Origin: Endoryza sp044226045
Lineage (GTDB): Bacteria; Bacteroidota; Bacteroidia; Chitinophagales; Chitinophagaceae
Length of the DNA: 64,000 bases
Reading direction: 5' to 3'
NCBI GenBank assembly: GCA_044226045.1
Contig: JBGAHR010000016.1
Span: forward strand, 1-64,000
Under the pieces are notes generated by a model, which did no database searches, had not been told where the DNA came from, and was given only the letters and a program-made list of their open reading frames with translations. A program made the position numbers and the translations under genes. Within the stretch, counting starts at the first letter, position 1, and every line of letters begins with the position of its first letter. Positions 1 to 7,902 of this stretch are shown here, piece by piece.

Positions 1-209
1 GCTGTTCTTTCTGAATCCTTAATTCTGACGAAAACATAGGACTTAAATAACGGTTCTTCTACAATTTTAATTCTGTCGCTCCACTGCCGGCTCACTTTAT
101 TCAACGGACAATAGCTTTCGATACCCTTCTCCGTTAGTAAATGATGCACTTTCTTTTCCCAGCGGGGCTTGGAATAAATCGCGTACCACTGTTTTTTCTC
201 CATTTTCAT
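1..209 (-). CDS. UpxY/NusG-like transcription antiterminator (3' truncated by window edge)
   Basis: The reading frame starts at the ATG at 209 (a second ATG follows at 203) and leaves the window at base 1, so only about 69 N-terminal residues are visible. They read W-Y-A-I-Y-S-K-P-R-W-E-K-K near the start, then a Y-C-P-L segment and a P-L-F-K-S-Y-V-F-V stretch. This is the NGN-domain pattern of NusG paralogues (UpxY/RfaH type) that head capsule and exopolysaccharide operons in Bacteroidota and let RNA polymerase read through leader terminators. A polysaccharide locus therefore probably lies beyond the left edge. The KOW domain, if present, is outside the window. Confidence 0.8.
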   Translation of the reverse strand, partial: MKMEKKQWYAIYSKPRWEKKVHHLLTEKGIESYCPLNKVSRQWSDRIKIVEEPLFKSYVFVRIKDSERT

Positions 210-305
210 TGGTTGAATAAAGGCATAGCTTCGCCTCCTCAGTTACAAGTATGCTTATAACAGATTGATAAATAAAGCTATGTCCTTCTCTTGCAGTAAA
301 AAGAA

Positions 306-349
306 AAGGGTATAAGTAAGCCTTTAATTAAAGTACTTCTTATACCCTT
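306..349 (-). promoter_or_regulatory. Nested hairpin / terminator-like element in the leader of the UpxY-like gene
   Basis: An 11-bp perfect inverted repeat (AAGGGTATAAG at 306-316, CTTATACCCTT at 339-349) encloses a second perfect 12-bp palindrome, CTTTAATTAAAG at 322-333. Read on the minus strand the stem is followed by the T-rich CCCTTTTCTTTTTAC, so it resembles an intrinsic terminator about 100 nt upstream of the antiterminator start codon. UpxY proteins act on such leaders in known systems; autoregulation here is inference. On the plus strand a T-run also follows, so the element could be bidirectional. The rest of the 210-670 gap shows nothing else I can name. Confidence 0.5.
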
Positions 350-670
350 CCAATAAGTTTTTTACTTGCAGTGAGTTTGTCCACAGGATGATTGACCTAC
401 TTTAAAATGCAATATTTGATTTTACAGTTTAACAGGGGTACGAAAAAATGAAATGAAATCAATTACAACCAATTACAGGCTGCTTTTGAACAAATGCAAA
501 TATAGGGGGAAATTTGATGTGAAAAATGTTTTTCTGTGAGTGAGGAGTTTCATTAAAACAGACTAAACCAATAATTTGAATCCAAAAACAGGCTGAAATA
601 CTGATTGTCTGATATTGGCAAAAAAAATGGGTTGTTTTTGTATTAACTTGTCGTCTACAACCAACCCGAC

Positions 671-1849
671 TTGAACCAAAGATATTACTCGCTCGATGTG
701 TTCCGGGGTGCTACGGTGGCCCTGATGATTTTAGTAAATAATCCTGGAAGCTGGGAACATATTTATGGACCGCTCGAGCATGCCCCCTGGCATGGCTGTA
801 CGCCCACCGACCTGGTTTTCCCGTTCTTTCTTTTCGCTGTTGGCAATGCCATGGCTTTTGTGATGCCCCGGCTGGAATCCGCTGGTACTGCTGCCTTTAT
901 GCGAAAAGTGTTCACCAGAACCCTGCTGATATTTGCCATCGGCTTATTCCTGAACTGGTGGCCCTTTGTAAAATGGAGTGGTGATCACCTGGTTTTCAAA
1001 TACTGGGTAGATCCGCAGAATCCCGAATCGGGCATCCGCATCCTGGGTGTTTTGCAGAGAATCGCCCTTTGCTATTTCTTTGCATCCCTCATCGTGTATT
1101 TCTTCAAGCTCAGAGGAGCATTCGTCATAGGCGTGATTATTCTACTGTTGTACTGGTTGCTCTGCCTGGTGGGAAACCCGGCAGACCCTTTCAGCCTTGC
1201 CGGCTGGTTCGGCACTGATATCGACAAGAAAATTCTAGGCATCCCGCATATGTACAAAGGCGAAGGAGTGGCTTTCGATCCTGAAGGCATCATGAGTACG
1301 CTCCCCGCTATCGTGCAGGTATTGTTCGGCTATTTTGTGGGGAACTATATACAGCAAAAAGGCAAAAACCACGAAATGCTCTCCAGCCTGATGGTGGCAG
1401 CCTGTGTACTGGTTTTCACAGGATTTATGTGGGACCAGGTATTTCCGATCAATAAGAAGATATGGACCAGCTCGTATGTATTATATACATCAGGCCTGGC
1501 CATTTTCACTCTCGGTGTGGTGATTTACCTGGTCGAATTCAAAGAGAAAAAACCATTCTGGGGTCACTTCTTTATAGTATTTGGCAAAAACCCTCTTTTT
1601 ATATTTTTCCTGAGCGGCTTTCTTCCCCGGCTTTTAGCCTTGCTTCGATGGCCAACGGCCGCCAAACCAGACGGATCAAAAATCTATACCAGCACATTGC
1701 CCTGGTTCTATAATCATATCTGCAAACCAATAGGCGACTGGACCAACAACCCCAAAAACGGATCTCTTTTATTTGCGCTGTTCATAGTCACTTTCATGTG
1801 GCTGATCGCCTGGTGGATGGACAGGAAGAAATGGTATGTGAGAGTGTGA
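671..1849 (+). CDS. DUF5009 / heparan-alpha-glucosaminide N-acetyltransferase-like membrane protein
   Basis: This is a 392-residue polytopic membrane protein. The N-terminus runs Y-S-L-D-V-F-R-G-A-T-V-A, followed by a V-N-N-P-G-S-W segment and the H-G-C-T-P-T-D-L-V-F-P-F-F-L-F motif. This is characteristic of the DUF5009/YeiB-type acyltransferase family (NagX-like), whose human relative acetylates terminal glucosamine using cytosolic acetyl-CoA. About ten hydrophobic segments follow. The start is TTG at 671; it is chosen because the family begins just before the Y-S-L-D-V-F-R-G motif, and the first in-frame ATG would remove that motif. The acceptor substrate cannot be told; amino-sugar or cell-wall sugar acetylation is the family-level guess. 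Confidence 0.85.
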   Translation: MNQRYYSLDVFRGATVALMILVNNPGSWEHIYGPLEHAPWHGCTPTDLVFPFFLFAVGNAMAFVMPRLESAGTAAFMRKVFTRTLLIFAIGLFLNWWPFVKWSGDHLVFKYWVDPQNPESGIRILGVLQRIALCYFFASLIVYFFKLRGAFVIGVIILLLYWLLCLVGNPADPFSLAGWFGTDIDKKILGIPHMYKGEGVAFDPEGIMSTLPAIVQVLFGYFVGNYIQQKGKNHEMLSSLMVAACVLVFTGFMWDQVFPINKKIWTSSYVLYTSGLAIFTLGVVIYLVEFKEKKPFWGHFFIVFGKNPLFIFFLSGFLPRLLALLRWPTAAKPDGSKIYTSTLPWFYNHICKPIGDWTNNPKNGSLLFALFIVTFMWLIAWWMDRKKWYVRV

Positions 1850-1850
1850 A

Positions 1851-2012
1851 GCGAGAGCGGGAGCGGGAGCGGGAGCGGGAGCGAGAGCGAGAGCGGGAGC
1901 GGGAGCGAGAGCGAGAGCGGGAGCGGGAGCGAGGATTAGAGTTTAATCAGCGTATTCTGCGTTCTCAGTGATTCGCCTAATTCGTTTAATTCGCGTAATT
2001 CACGCAATTCGC
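1851..2012 (+). repeat. Composite intergenic repeat, copy A (hexamer array plus 9-bp array)
   Basis: Just after the stop codon of the DUF5009 gene comes an array of the hexamers GCGGGA and GCGAGA (1851-1933). Then comes a unique linker containing CTGCGTTCTCAG, then a 9-bp-period array of ATTCGNNTA units (about 1970-2012). The same three parts, in inverted orientation, occur at 14909-15040. The array ends a few bases before the stop codon of the convergent membrane-protein gene. No coding potential is claimed. Confidence 0.85.
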
Positions 2013-2018
2013 ATCCCT

Positions 2019-2570
2019 TCAAAGAATCGTCTTCTTTCTCGACCCGCTTGCCAACAGATCAATACCTCTGAACAGAAGGCAGATAACAATATATAACAGC
2101 AGAATAAAGATCAGGGAGAATTTTATCCTGGCCATGTCAGACGTCAGGTGAACGACCCAGCCTGATGCCTGTTGCTTCAGCGTATAAATCATACTGAAAT
2201 TCTCTACTATATCACAGATACCTGCCACAATTGCCAGAAAGGAAAATATATTACCGGCTTTTCGAAGAATATAATTACCCGATAATCCACCCACGTACCG
2301 GCATCCATAAAACAAAGCGCCGGTATATCCGATGATAAAAAGAAAGTCGCCATAGATCCCTTTCAGAAAACGGCCGACGCCTTCTACCCCCCACACACCC
2401 ATCATGGCATTGGCATTATCAACTGTTTTTGCCACCTCGAAATTGATGATCTCTTTACCGGAAAGATTGTCGGTGATGAATCGCATCAGGAAGTAAGCTA
2501 CCAGCGTAAGGAGCAGAAAAAACCAGAACCTTTTTTTTACCAGGGGGTCAACGACCGTTTCGCTTTGCAT
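2019..2570 (-). CDS. Hypothetical four-helix inner-membrane protein
   Basis: The 183-residue product is not recognised. It has about four hydrophobic segments: residues about 14-31, a stretch after a K-G-I-Y-G-D-F-L motif, a segment ending at I-C-D-I-V-E-N-F, and a C-terminal helix rich in L and I. The charged D-I-V-E-N next to the third helix is the only striking motif. The start ATG at 2570 lies 73 bp from the divergent metallophosphoesterase gene, so the two probably share a promoter region. Its 3' end abuts the repeat block at 1851-2012. No function is proposed. Confidence 0.65.
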   Translation of the reverse strand: MQSETVVDPLVKKRFWFFLLLTLVAYFLMRFITDNLSGKEIINFEVAKTVDNANAMMGVWGVEGVGRFLKGIYGDFLFIIGYTGALFYGCRYVGGLSGNYILRKAGNIFSFLAIVAGICDIVENFSMIYTLKQQASGWVVHLTSDMARIKFSLIFILLLYIVICLLFRGIDLLASGSRKKTIL

Positions 2571-2643
2571 GGTAATGCGTAAATTGGTGACTGACGAATC
2601 CTCACTAATTTACGCTTCTTCTGACTAACTATCAAAAAGACTT

Positions 2644-3741
2644 ATGCGGCGTCTCCTTCAATGGCTTTTGAAAAAACCCGTTACCTGGCTGGCACTGAAA
2701 CTGTCATCTTCTCCCCAAAAAGAGCAGGTGTTTTCTTCGCTGAGCCAATTGCTGGAAGACATTTCTCAACATAAAAGCAAAAGCGGCATCATTGTTCCAT
2801 TCGAGCTGGAAGAAGCGAAATTCGTCATAGTATCCGATCAGCACAAAGGCGCTCGTGATTTTGCCGATGATTTCCGGCTGGCCGAGTCGAACTACCGGCA
2901 TTCACTCAACTATTATTACCAGGAGGGCTTCACATTAATCAATGCCGGCGATTGCGAAGAATTATGGGAGAATACACCCCCGCAAGCGATTGAACATAAC
3001 CGGGGCGTTTTGCTCGAAGAAGCCCGGTTCCTCGATGCCGGCCGTTACTACCGGCTATTCGGCAACCATGATCTGGAATGGAAATACGATTTCCCCCGAA
3101 ACCTTTTCCTCAAACCAATTTTCGGTGATAAATTAAAAGTATATGAGGGGGTTTTACTGAATACCCGTTTCAATGAGCAGACTTTTTCCATTCTTGTTAC
3201 CCATGGCCACCAGGGAGATCAAAAAAGTGATGGCAATGCTTTCAGCACCTGGGTGGTTGCAGCCATCTGGACACCCATCCAGCGTTTCCTCGAAATCAGC
3301 ATCAATACCACGGCAGCAAATTTTGAACTGGCAGACAAACACAATATCATGATGTATGAATGGAGCGCTACCCAAAATAATCTCCTGTTCATATCCGGCC
3401 ACACCCACAAACCTGTTTTCGCGTCATTGGATCATATTGACCGCCTGAACAAACAGTTGGAAAAAGCCAGACAGGAAAAAGACACCGAACAAATCAGCAA
3501 CCTTCAACAGGAACTCGAAAGGAGAAAATCCGAATACGCCGGTAAACAATTTCATAAAACAATGGCCAAACCCTCCTATTTCAACAGCGGTTGTTGTTGC
3601 TTTTCAGATGGCGACCTTACAGCTATTGAAATAGCAGGCGACTCCATCCGCCTGGTAAAATGGCACGAAGAAAAAGGAGAACCCGTTCGCACCGTGCTTG
3701 AATACAGTTCGCTGAGCTATGTGTTTGAGCAATTGGGCTAG
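2644..3741 (+). CDS. Calcineurin-like metallophosphoesterase
   Basis: The 365-residue protein carries the full set of metallophosphoesterase metal-binding motifs in order: S-D-Q-H (D65, H67), A-G-D-C-E-E-L-W (D103), F-G-N-H-D (N141, H142, D143), T-H-G-H-Q near residue 188 and S-G-H-T-H near residue 255. The D-Q-H in the first motif is the usual D-x-H. A charged helical insert (about residues 265-300, rich in Q, E and K) lies between the last motif and the C-terminus. There is no signal peptide, so it is likely cytoplasmic or peripheral. Members act on phosphodiesters or lipid-linked pyrophosphates; the substrate is not deducible here. It is divergent from the membrane-protein gene at 2019-2570. 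Confidence 0.85.
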   Translation: MRRLLQWLLKKPVTWLALKLSSSPQKEQVFSSLSQLLEDISQHKSKSGIIVPFELEEAKFVIVSDQHKGARDFADDFRLAESNYRHSLNYYYQEGFTLINAGDCEELWENTPPQAIEHNRGVLLEEARFLDAGRYYRLFGNHDLEWKYDFPRNLFLKPIFGDKLKVYEGVLLNTRFNEQTFSILVTHGHQGDQKSDGNAFSTWVVAAIWTPIQRFLEISINTTAANFELADKHNIMMYEWSATQNNLLFISGHTHKPVFASLDHIDRLNKQLEKARQEKDTEQISNLQQELERRKSEYAGKQFHKTMAKPSYFNSGCCCFSDGDLTAIEIAGDSIRLVKWHEEKGEPVRTVLEYSSLSYVFEQLG

Positions 3742-3743
3742 GA

Positions 3744-3852
3744 GGTTTCAGGTTTATCGTTTATGGTTTATCGTTTATAGACATTCAGATTAACAATCGG
3801 TTAACGATCTTTAAAACGATAAACGTGAAACGAAAAACTAAAAACTATAAAC
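3744..3852. repeat. GTTTATCGTTT / AAACGATAAAC inverted repeat block
   Basis: Two to three copies of GTTTATCGTTTAT-type units (3749-3780) face an AAACGATAAAC unit at about 3814-3824. The two arms can pair as a hairpin with a roughly 35-nt spacer. AAACGATAAAC is the same core found in the larger composite repeats at 16.7, 19.0 and 41.1 kb. The block reaches into the upstream extension of the TonB-receptor reading frame, which argues for the later start codon there. Confidence 0.6.
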
Positions 3853-3905
3853 CCCCACATATCCATTTTTTTCTTAATTTTCTGAAGACTAATACCAACA
3901 ACTCT

Positions 3906-6680
3906 ATGTATCGATTAAGACTGCTGCTTTTGACTTTGGCCTTTATAGGTCTTCATTCCGCTTTTGCTCAAAGAAATCCCGTAAAAGGAAAATTGATTGA
4001 CTCCAAAGACCGGAAACCGGTTGCCGGCGCCACTGTTCTGGTAAAGGCTACCCGGGCAGGTACTACCACCAACCAGGATGGGGAATTTACCGTTCAGGCT
4101 GCTCCGGACGATGTGCTGGAGATCAGCATGATTGGTTATAACACAATGACGGTTGGAGTTAACAGCCGAACGTCTATTACTATTAGCATTGAACGAAGTG
4201 GTGGAGAGGAGCTCACCGAAGTGGTGCTGGTAGGTACCAGGAGAAACGGTCGTGTTAAAACCGAAACGCCCGTTCCCGTAGATGTAGTGAACGTGGGAGC
4301 GATCACTGCTACTACTTCCCGTACTGATATTACTTCCATTCTGAATTATGCCGCTCCCTCTTTCAACTACAACAAACAAAGTGGAAGTGATGGGGCGGAT
4401 CATATCGACCTGGCCACTCTGCGTGGATTGGGACCCGATCAGACCCTTGTACTCATCAATGGAAAGCGCCGGCACCAAACCGCATTTGTTGCAGTATTTG
4501 GCACAAGAGGAAGAGGAAACAGTGGTACGGATTTAAGCGCGATTCCTATTGGCGCGATCGATCGGGTTGAAATTCTGCGCGACGGCGCTTCTGCACAATA
4601 TGGATCGGAAGCGATCGCCGGCGTCATCAACCTGGTGCTGAAAAAGAATACCGGAGTATTTTCAGGCAACATCGGGTACAGCACTTACTACGACAAGAAA
4701 TACAATCCTGCCTCTGAAAAAGATTACCAGCAATACGTTTACCATGGGCCTTTCGATGGCAACGCCTTTAACTTCAACGGCAACTATGGAGTTAAGCTGG
4801 GGAACAAAGGCGGCTTCATCAATTTCACCATGAATTTTCTCACCCAAGGAAAAACTTTCCGCCAGGCTCTCGACACCAATGCCAACAGCAAAGATTTCAT
4901 GTATACCAATATCTATCGCCGGGCACATGGCGATGGTTCGGTTATGAATATTGGTGGTTTCTACAATCTGGAAGCGCCGATTTCCGGCAACACCACATTC
5001 TATGCCTTTGGCGGATATAATTACAAAGCCTCCGATGCTTACGCTTTTACCCGTAACTGGTCGGCCAGGCCCGATCGCTTCCCCACCAACCCCGACGGCA
5101 GCCTGGTGTATGTTCCGTCTATCATGAAAACCACTGCCGACAATGATACTTTCTTCAATCCTCATATCCAGACCCTGATCCGTGATCTCTCTACTTCGGC
5201 AGGCGTGAGAGGCAAAACTTCCGGCGGCATGAACTGGGATTTCAGCAATACCATCGGAAACAACAATTTCCATTTCTACGGCGATAAGACATTCAACGCT
5301 TCGAAAGGATTCGCACAAACGCATTTTGATGATGGCGGATTCAGCTTTACCCAGAATACAGTGAATGCGAACTTCAGCCAGGAATTCAACAAAACACTCA
5401 ACCTTGCCTTTGGCGGAGAATATCGCTATGAACGCTACAAGTTGTTTGCCGGCGAAGAAGGTTCTTACAGAAATTATGATGTTACAGGCGTTAAGGCCAG
5501 CGGTTCACAGGGATTCCCCGGTTACCAACCCAATGACGAAGTAAATGCCAATCGTTCTGTGGTGGGCGTTTATGCCGATGCAGAAGTCGATCTATCCAAA
5601 GAAATCCTGGTTGATGGAGCCGTTCGTTTCGAAAACTACAGCGACTTCGGTTCAACCTTCAATGCGAAACTCGCCACACGAATCAAACTCGCCGACAACC
5701 TGAACTTCCGTGGATCTGTCAGCAGTGGCTTCCGCGCTCCTTCACTTCAGCAAATCAATTTCAGCTCCACTTTCACCACTGTTCAGGGAGGTACTATTTC
5801 CGAAGTAAAGATCGCTCCGAATTACAGTCCCATTACAAAAGCCGCCGGCATTCCTTCTCTCAAACAAGAGAAGTCTATCAACTTCAGCCTGGGCTTTGCC
5901 TGGAAACCGGTGCCTGAACTCAGCGTGACTTTAGACGGTTATTATGTACGCATCAAAGACCGCGTAGTTCTCAGTGGACAATTCAGCGTAGATGATGCCA
6001 CACTCGACCCGGCCTTGATCCTTGCCATGCAACAGTTGAAAGTAGGCCTCGCCCAGTTTTTTGCCAATGCCGTTAACACGGCCAACAGAGGAGTTGACCT
6101 GGTGATCGACTACAATAAAAAACTCGATGCATCACAGAGTTTCCGCGCGCTTTTCACCGGCAATTTTCAATCAATGAAAATTAAAAAGATAAATGTTCCT
6201 ACCAAGCTCGATGATACACCTGAGCATCGGGCCAATTTCCTGAGCGATCGGGAACAAAAATTCATTCTTGCTTCCGCTCCGAAAACGAAATTCGCCTTCA
6301 ACCTGGAATACACCAACAAGGCTGTAACAGTCGGCACCCGTCTTACCTACTTTGGAAAGATCAATATCCTTGGATATGGTGAAGATGGATTGGGCATCAA
6401 TCCACAAGTACCTTCGGATGCCGACCCTGCTGTATATGTACCCGACAGCTATAATTATGGCGGAAAGCTGGTTACAGATATCTATGCCAGTGTTCGCCTC
6501 AATAAAAATCTGCACTTAACGGCAGGCTCCGACAATATTTTCAATGTTCATCCGGACCTCGGTATTAACCCGTTGGCTCGGGGATGGGCATTTAATAACG
6601 AAACCGGAGGCCCATGGGATGCTGTCCAGATGGGTGGCAATGGTCGTCGGTTGTTTATCAGACTCGGATTCAATTTCTGA
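3906..6680 (+). CDS. TonB-dependent outer-membrane receptor with N-terminal CarboxypepD-regulatory-like domain
   Basis: The 924-residue product starts with a signal peptide (M-Y-R-L-R-L-L-L-L to A-F-A-Q). A carboxypeptidase-regulatory-like beta-sandwich follows (G-K-L-I-D-S, then P-V-A-G-A-T-V), then a TonB plug (T-E-V-V-L-V-G-T-R-R; V-E-I-L-R-D-G-A-S-A-Q-Y-G-S) and a long 22-strand-type barrel ending in R-L-G-F-N-F with terminal Phe. It should import a substrate across the outer membrane using TonB energy; no SusD partner is adjacent, so the ligand is unknown. I chose ATG at 3906 over the in-frame ATG at 3825. The extra 27 residues are unlike a signal peptide and lie in repeat sequence. Confidence 0.88.
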   Translation: MYRLRLLLLTLAFIGLHSAFAQRNPVKGKLIDSKDRKPVAGATVLVKATRAGTTTNQDGEFTVQAAPDDVLEISMIGYNTMTVGVNSRTSITISIERSGGEELTEVVLVGTRRNGRVKTETPVPVDVVNVGAITATTSRTDITSILNYAAPSFNYNKQSGSDGADHIDLATLRGLGPDQTLVLINGKRRHQTAFVAVFGTRGRGNSGTDLSAIPIGAIDRVEILRDGASAQYGSEAIAGVINLVLKKNTGVFSGNIGYSTYYDKKYNPASEKDYQQYVYHGPFDGNAFNFNGNYGVKLGNKGGFINFTMNFLTQGKTFRQALDTNANSKDFMYTNIYRRAHGDGSVMNIGGFYNLEAPISGNTTFYAFGGYNYKASDAYAFTRNWSARPDRFPTNPDGSLVYVPSIMKTTADNDTFFNPHIQTLIRDLSTSAGVRGKTSGGMNWDFSNTIGNNNFHFYGDKTFNASKGFAQTHFDDGGFSFTQNTVNANFSQEFNKTLNLAFGGEYRYERYKLFAGEEGSYRNYDVTGVKASGSQGFPGYQPNDEVNANRSVVGVYADAEVDLSKEILVDGAVRFENYSDFGSTFNAKLATRIKLADNLNFRGSVSSGFRAPSLQQINFSSTFTTVQGGTISEVKIAPNYSPITKAAGIPSLKQEKSINFSLGFAWKPVPELSVTLDGYYVRIKDRVVLSGQFSVDDATLDPALILAMQQLKVGLAQFFANAVNTANRGVDLVIDYNKKLDASQSFRALFTGNFQSMKIKKINVPTKLDDTPEHRANFLSDREQKFILASAPKTKFAFNLEYTNKAVTVGTRLTYFGKINILGYGEDGLGINPQVPSDADPAVYVPDSYNYGGKLVTDIYASVRLNKNLHLTAGSDNIFNVHPDLGINPLARGWAFNNETGGPWDAVQMGGNGRRLFIRLGFNF

Positions 6681-6693
6681 TGGTTTAATTGCA

Positions 6694-7233
6694 TTACTGT
6701 AAAATATCATCGTTCTCATAAGAGGGGTTGCCTGGCAATCCCTCTTTCTTTTGCTCTTGTTCCGGGTTCTGCCCGGTTAGTCCCTGCTGAAACTGAAAAA
6801 CATCCACGTCGAACAAATCATCAGACAGCTCATCAAAATCCTCGATGAGGCTGTCGTTTCCCTGCGATTGCTCTCTCTCTTCCAGCAAACTGATGATCTT
6901 GTCCTTGTCTCTTAATGCCTGCTGCAGCAAATTGATCTTGTCATTCAATTGCCTTACTGTTTCCTCTTTCGCATATCCATGAAGAGGTTCAGAAAAATAG
7001 CTTTGCCCACGTGGAATTTTCAACAACATGTCTTCTTCTCCTGCCAGCAGCCACGTCAGGTTCAGGTCCGAATAGTTCTGATAAATTCTCTCCAGGATAT
7101 CCGAACCAATGGTTCCTTTCCCTTTTCGTTGTTTACTCAGATAACCATTTGCTACTTTGCAATTTCTCTCGAATGAATAGGCGGTAATTTTCTTGTACTC
7201 CAGGTACTTTGTCAACCTGTCAATAATGCGCAT
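6694..7233 (-). CDS. XRE-like repressor with helix-turn-helix and C-terminal coiled coil
   Basis: The 179-residue protein begins with a phage-repressor-like helix-turn-helix: residues about 5-60 include F-E-R-N-C-K-V-A-N-G-Y-L-S-K and G-S-D-I-L-E-R-I, then the L-N-L-T-W-L-L-A-G-E motif that typifies Bacteroidota XRE proteins. Residues about 85-120 form a coiled coil (Q-L-N-D-K-I-N-L-L-Q-Q), likely for dimerisation, and the tail is acidic. It has no S24 peptidase domain. It is convergent with the TonB-receptor gene. Two perfect palindromes lie in its upstream region and are candidate operators. Confidence 0.75.
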   Translation of the reverse strand: MRIIDRLTKYLEYKKITAYSFERNCKVANGYLSKQRKGKGTIGSDILERIYQNYSDLNLTWLLAGEEDMLLKIPRGQSYFSEPLHGYAKEETVRQLNDKINLLQQALRDKDKIISLLEEREQSQGNDSLIEDFDELSDDLFDVDVFQFQQGLTGQNPEQEQKKEGLPGNPSYENDDILQ

Positions 7234-7284
7234 ACGTAAAAGTTGAAAAATAAATTAATGACTGTTTAACCAAATTCAGAATCT

Positions 7285-7294
7285 GTTAGCTAAC
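7285..7294. promoter_or_regulatory. Palindrome GTTAGCTAAC upstream of the XRE gene
   Basis: A perfect 10-bp palindrome lies about 50 bp upstream of the XRE start codon. A related half, GTTAGCCAAC, occurs near 7419-7428. It is a candidate autoregulatory operator; binding is inference only. Confidence 0.3.
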
Positions 7295-7453
7295 TTGTCC
7301 TTCCAAATTTTACGATCAATATTCAAATACTGAGGGAAATTCACCATGGTGTTTTTCTTTCTTTTTACTGTCTTTTTTCTTAATTGGAACCATAGCACAC
7401 CTACTGACAGTACGACGTTAGCCAACCCATCGTAAAATAGTTCCGCCACTTTT

Positions 7454-7468
7454 CATGTTAGTAACATG
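7454..7468. promoter_or_regulatory. Perfect 15-bp palindrome CATGTTAGTAACATG
   Basis: Seven bases, a central G and the exact inverted seven bases lie between the divergent XRE gene and the small plus-strand gene starting at 7548. A dyad of this size in a divergent promoter region next to a repressor gene is a good operator candidate. The remainder of 7234-7547 shows no other clear structure. Confidence 0.4.
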
Positions 7469-7547
7469 ACATTGTTTTTTCATGGCCGTGATCCACCGGT
7501 CAGCAGCGAATCATGTACCTATTTTACTCACCACAAAAAAGTTTCCT

Positions 7548-7832
7548 ATGAATGCATTCGAAGGATTGCCCATTGAAGAGTACCTGGAAGCACTGAGGCA
7601 GACAGGTAAAAGGAAATATGCATGGAAAATTATCGAAGAGTACTTTGAGTTTTATGGAGCAGATCGTCCTGCTGACATATTGTGGACCATGCTAACCATC
7701 GCGATGAAATCTGACGCCGAAGAAATGAACGGTCGTGAAAGGGAAAACATCATCTGTTTTTATGAATACACCCTTTTATTACTGGAAGCCGGTCATCATT
7801 TGTGCATCGTTCATCGCCCGCAGAAAAAGTAG
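7548..7832 (+). CDS. Hypothetical protein (94 aa)
   Basis: I do not recognise this small protein. It reads M-N-A-F-E-G-L-P-I-E-E-Y-L-E-A-L, is mostly helical by composition, and has a central K-I-I-E-E-Y-F-E-F-Y segment and a hydrophobic helix near the C-terminus. An in-frame ATG at 7482 would add 22 residues, but those overlap the divergent regulatory region and look unlike protein, so 7548 is preferred. It ends 10 bp before the strong shared terminator at 7843-7882 and is convergent to rtcB. Possible control by the XRE repressor is inferred from the palindrome at 7454. Confidence 0.55.
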   Translation: MNAFEGLPIEEYLEALRQTGKRKYAWKIIEEYFEFYGADRPADILWTMLTIAMKSDAEEMNGRERENIICFYEYTLLLLEAGHHLCIVHRPQKK

Positions 7833-7842
7833 TAACTAAAAA

Positions 7843-7882
7843 GGCTCTTCGAATTATTACCACTGGCAATTTTCGAAGAGCC
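7843..7882. terminator. Bidirectional intrinsic terminator between the hypothetical gene and rtcB
   Basis: A perfect 11-bp inverted repeat (GGCTCTTCGAA at 7843-7853, TTCGAAGAGCC at 7872-7882) with an 18-nt loop lies between convergent stop codons. On the minus strand it is followed by TTTTTAG, on the plus strand by CTACTTTTC. It should end the RNA-repair operon from the right and the small gene from the left. Confidence 0.8.
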
Positions 7883-7902
7883 TCTACTTTTCTACTCGTA
7901 GA

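Noticed and set aside
3825..3905. N-terminal extension of the TonB receptor from ATG 3825
   Set aside because: The extension lies in the AAACGATAAAC repeat block and would bury the signal peptide; ATG 3906 gives a normal one.
4662..5324. 220-codon minus-strand frame opposite the TonB receptor
   Set aside because: It is a shadow of the receptor gene; the plus-strand product has clear plug and barrel motifs.
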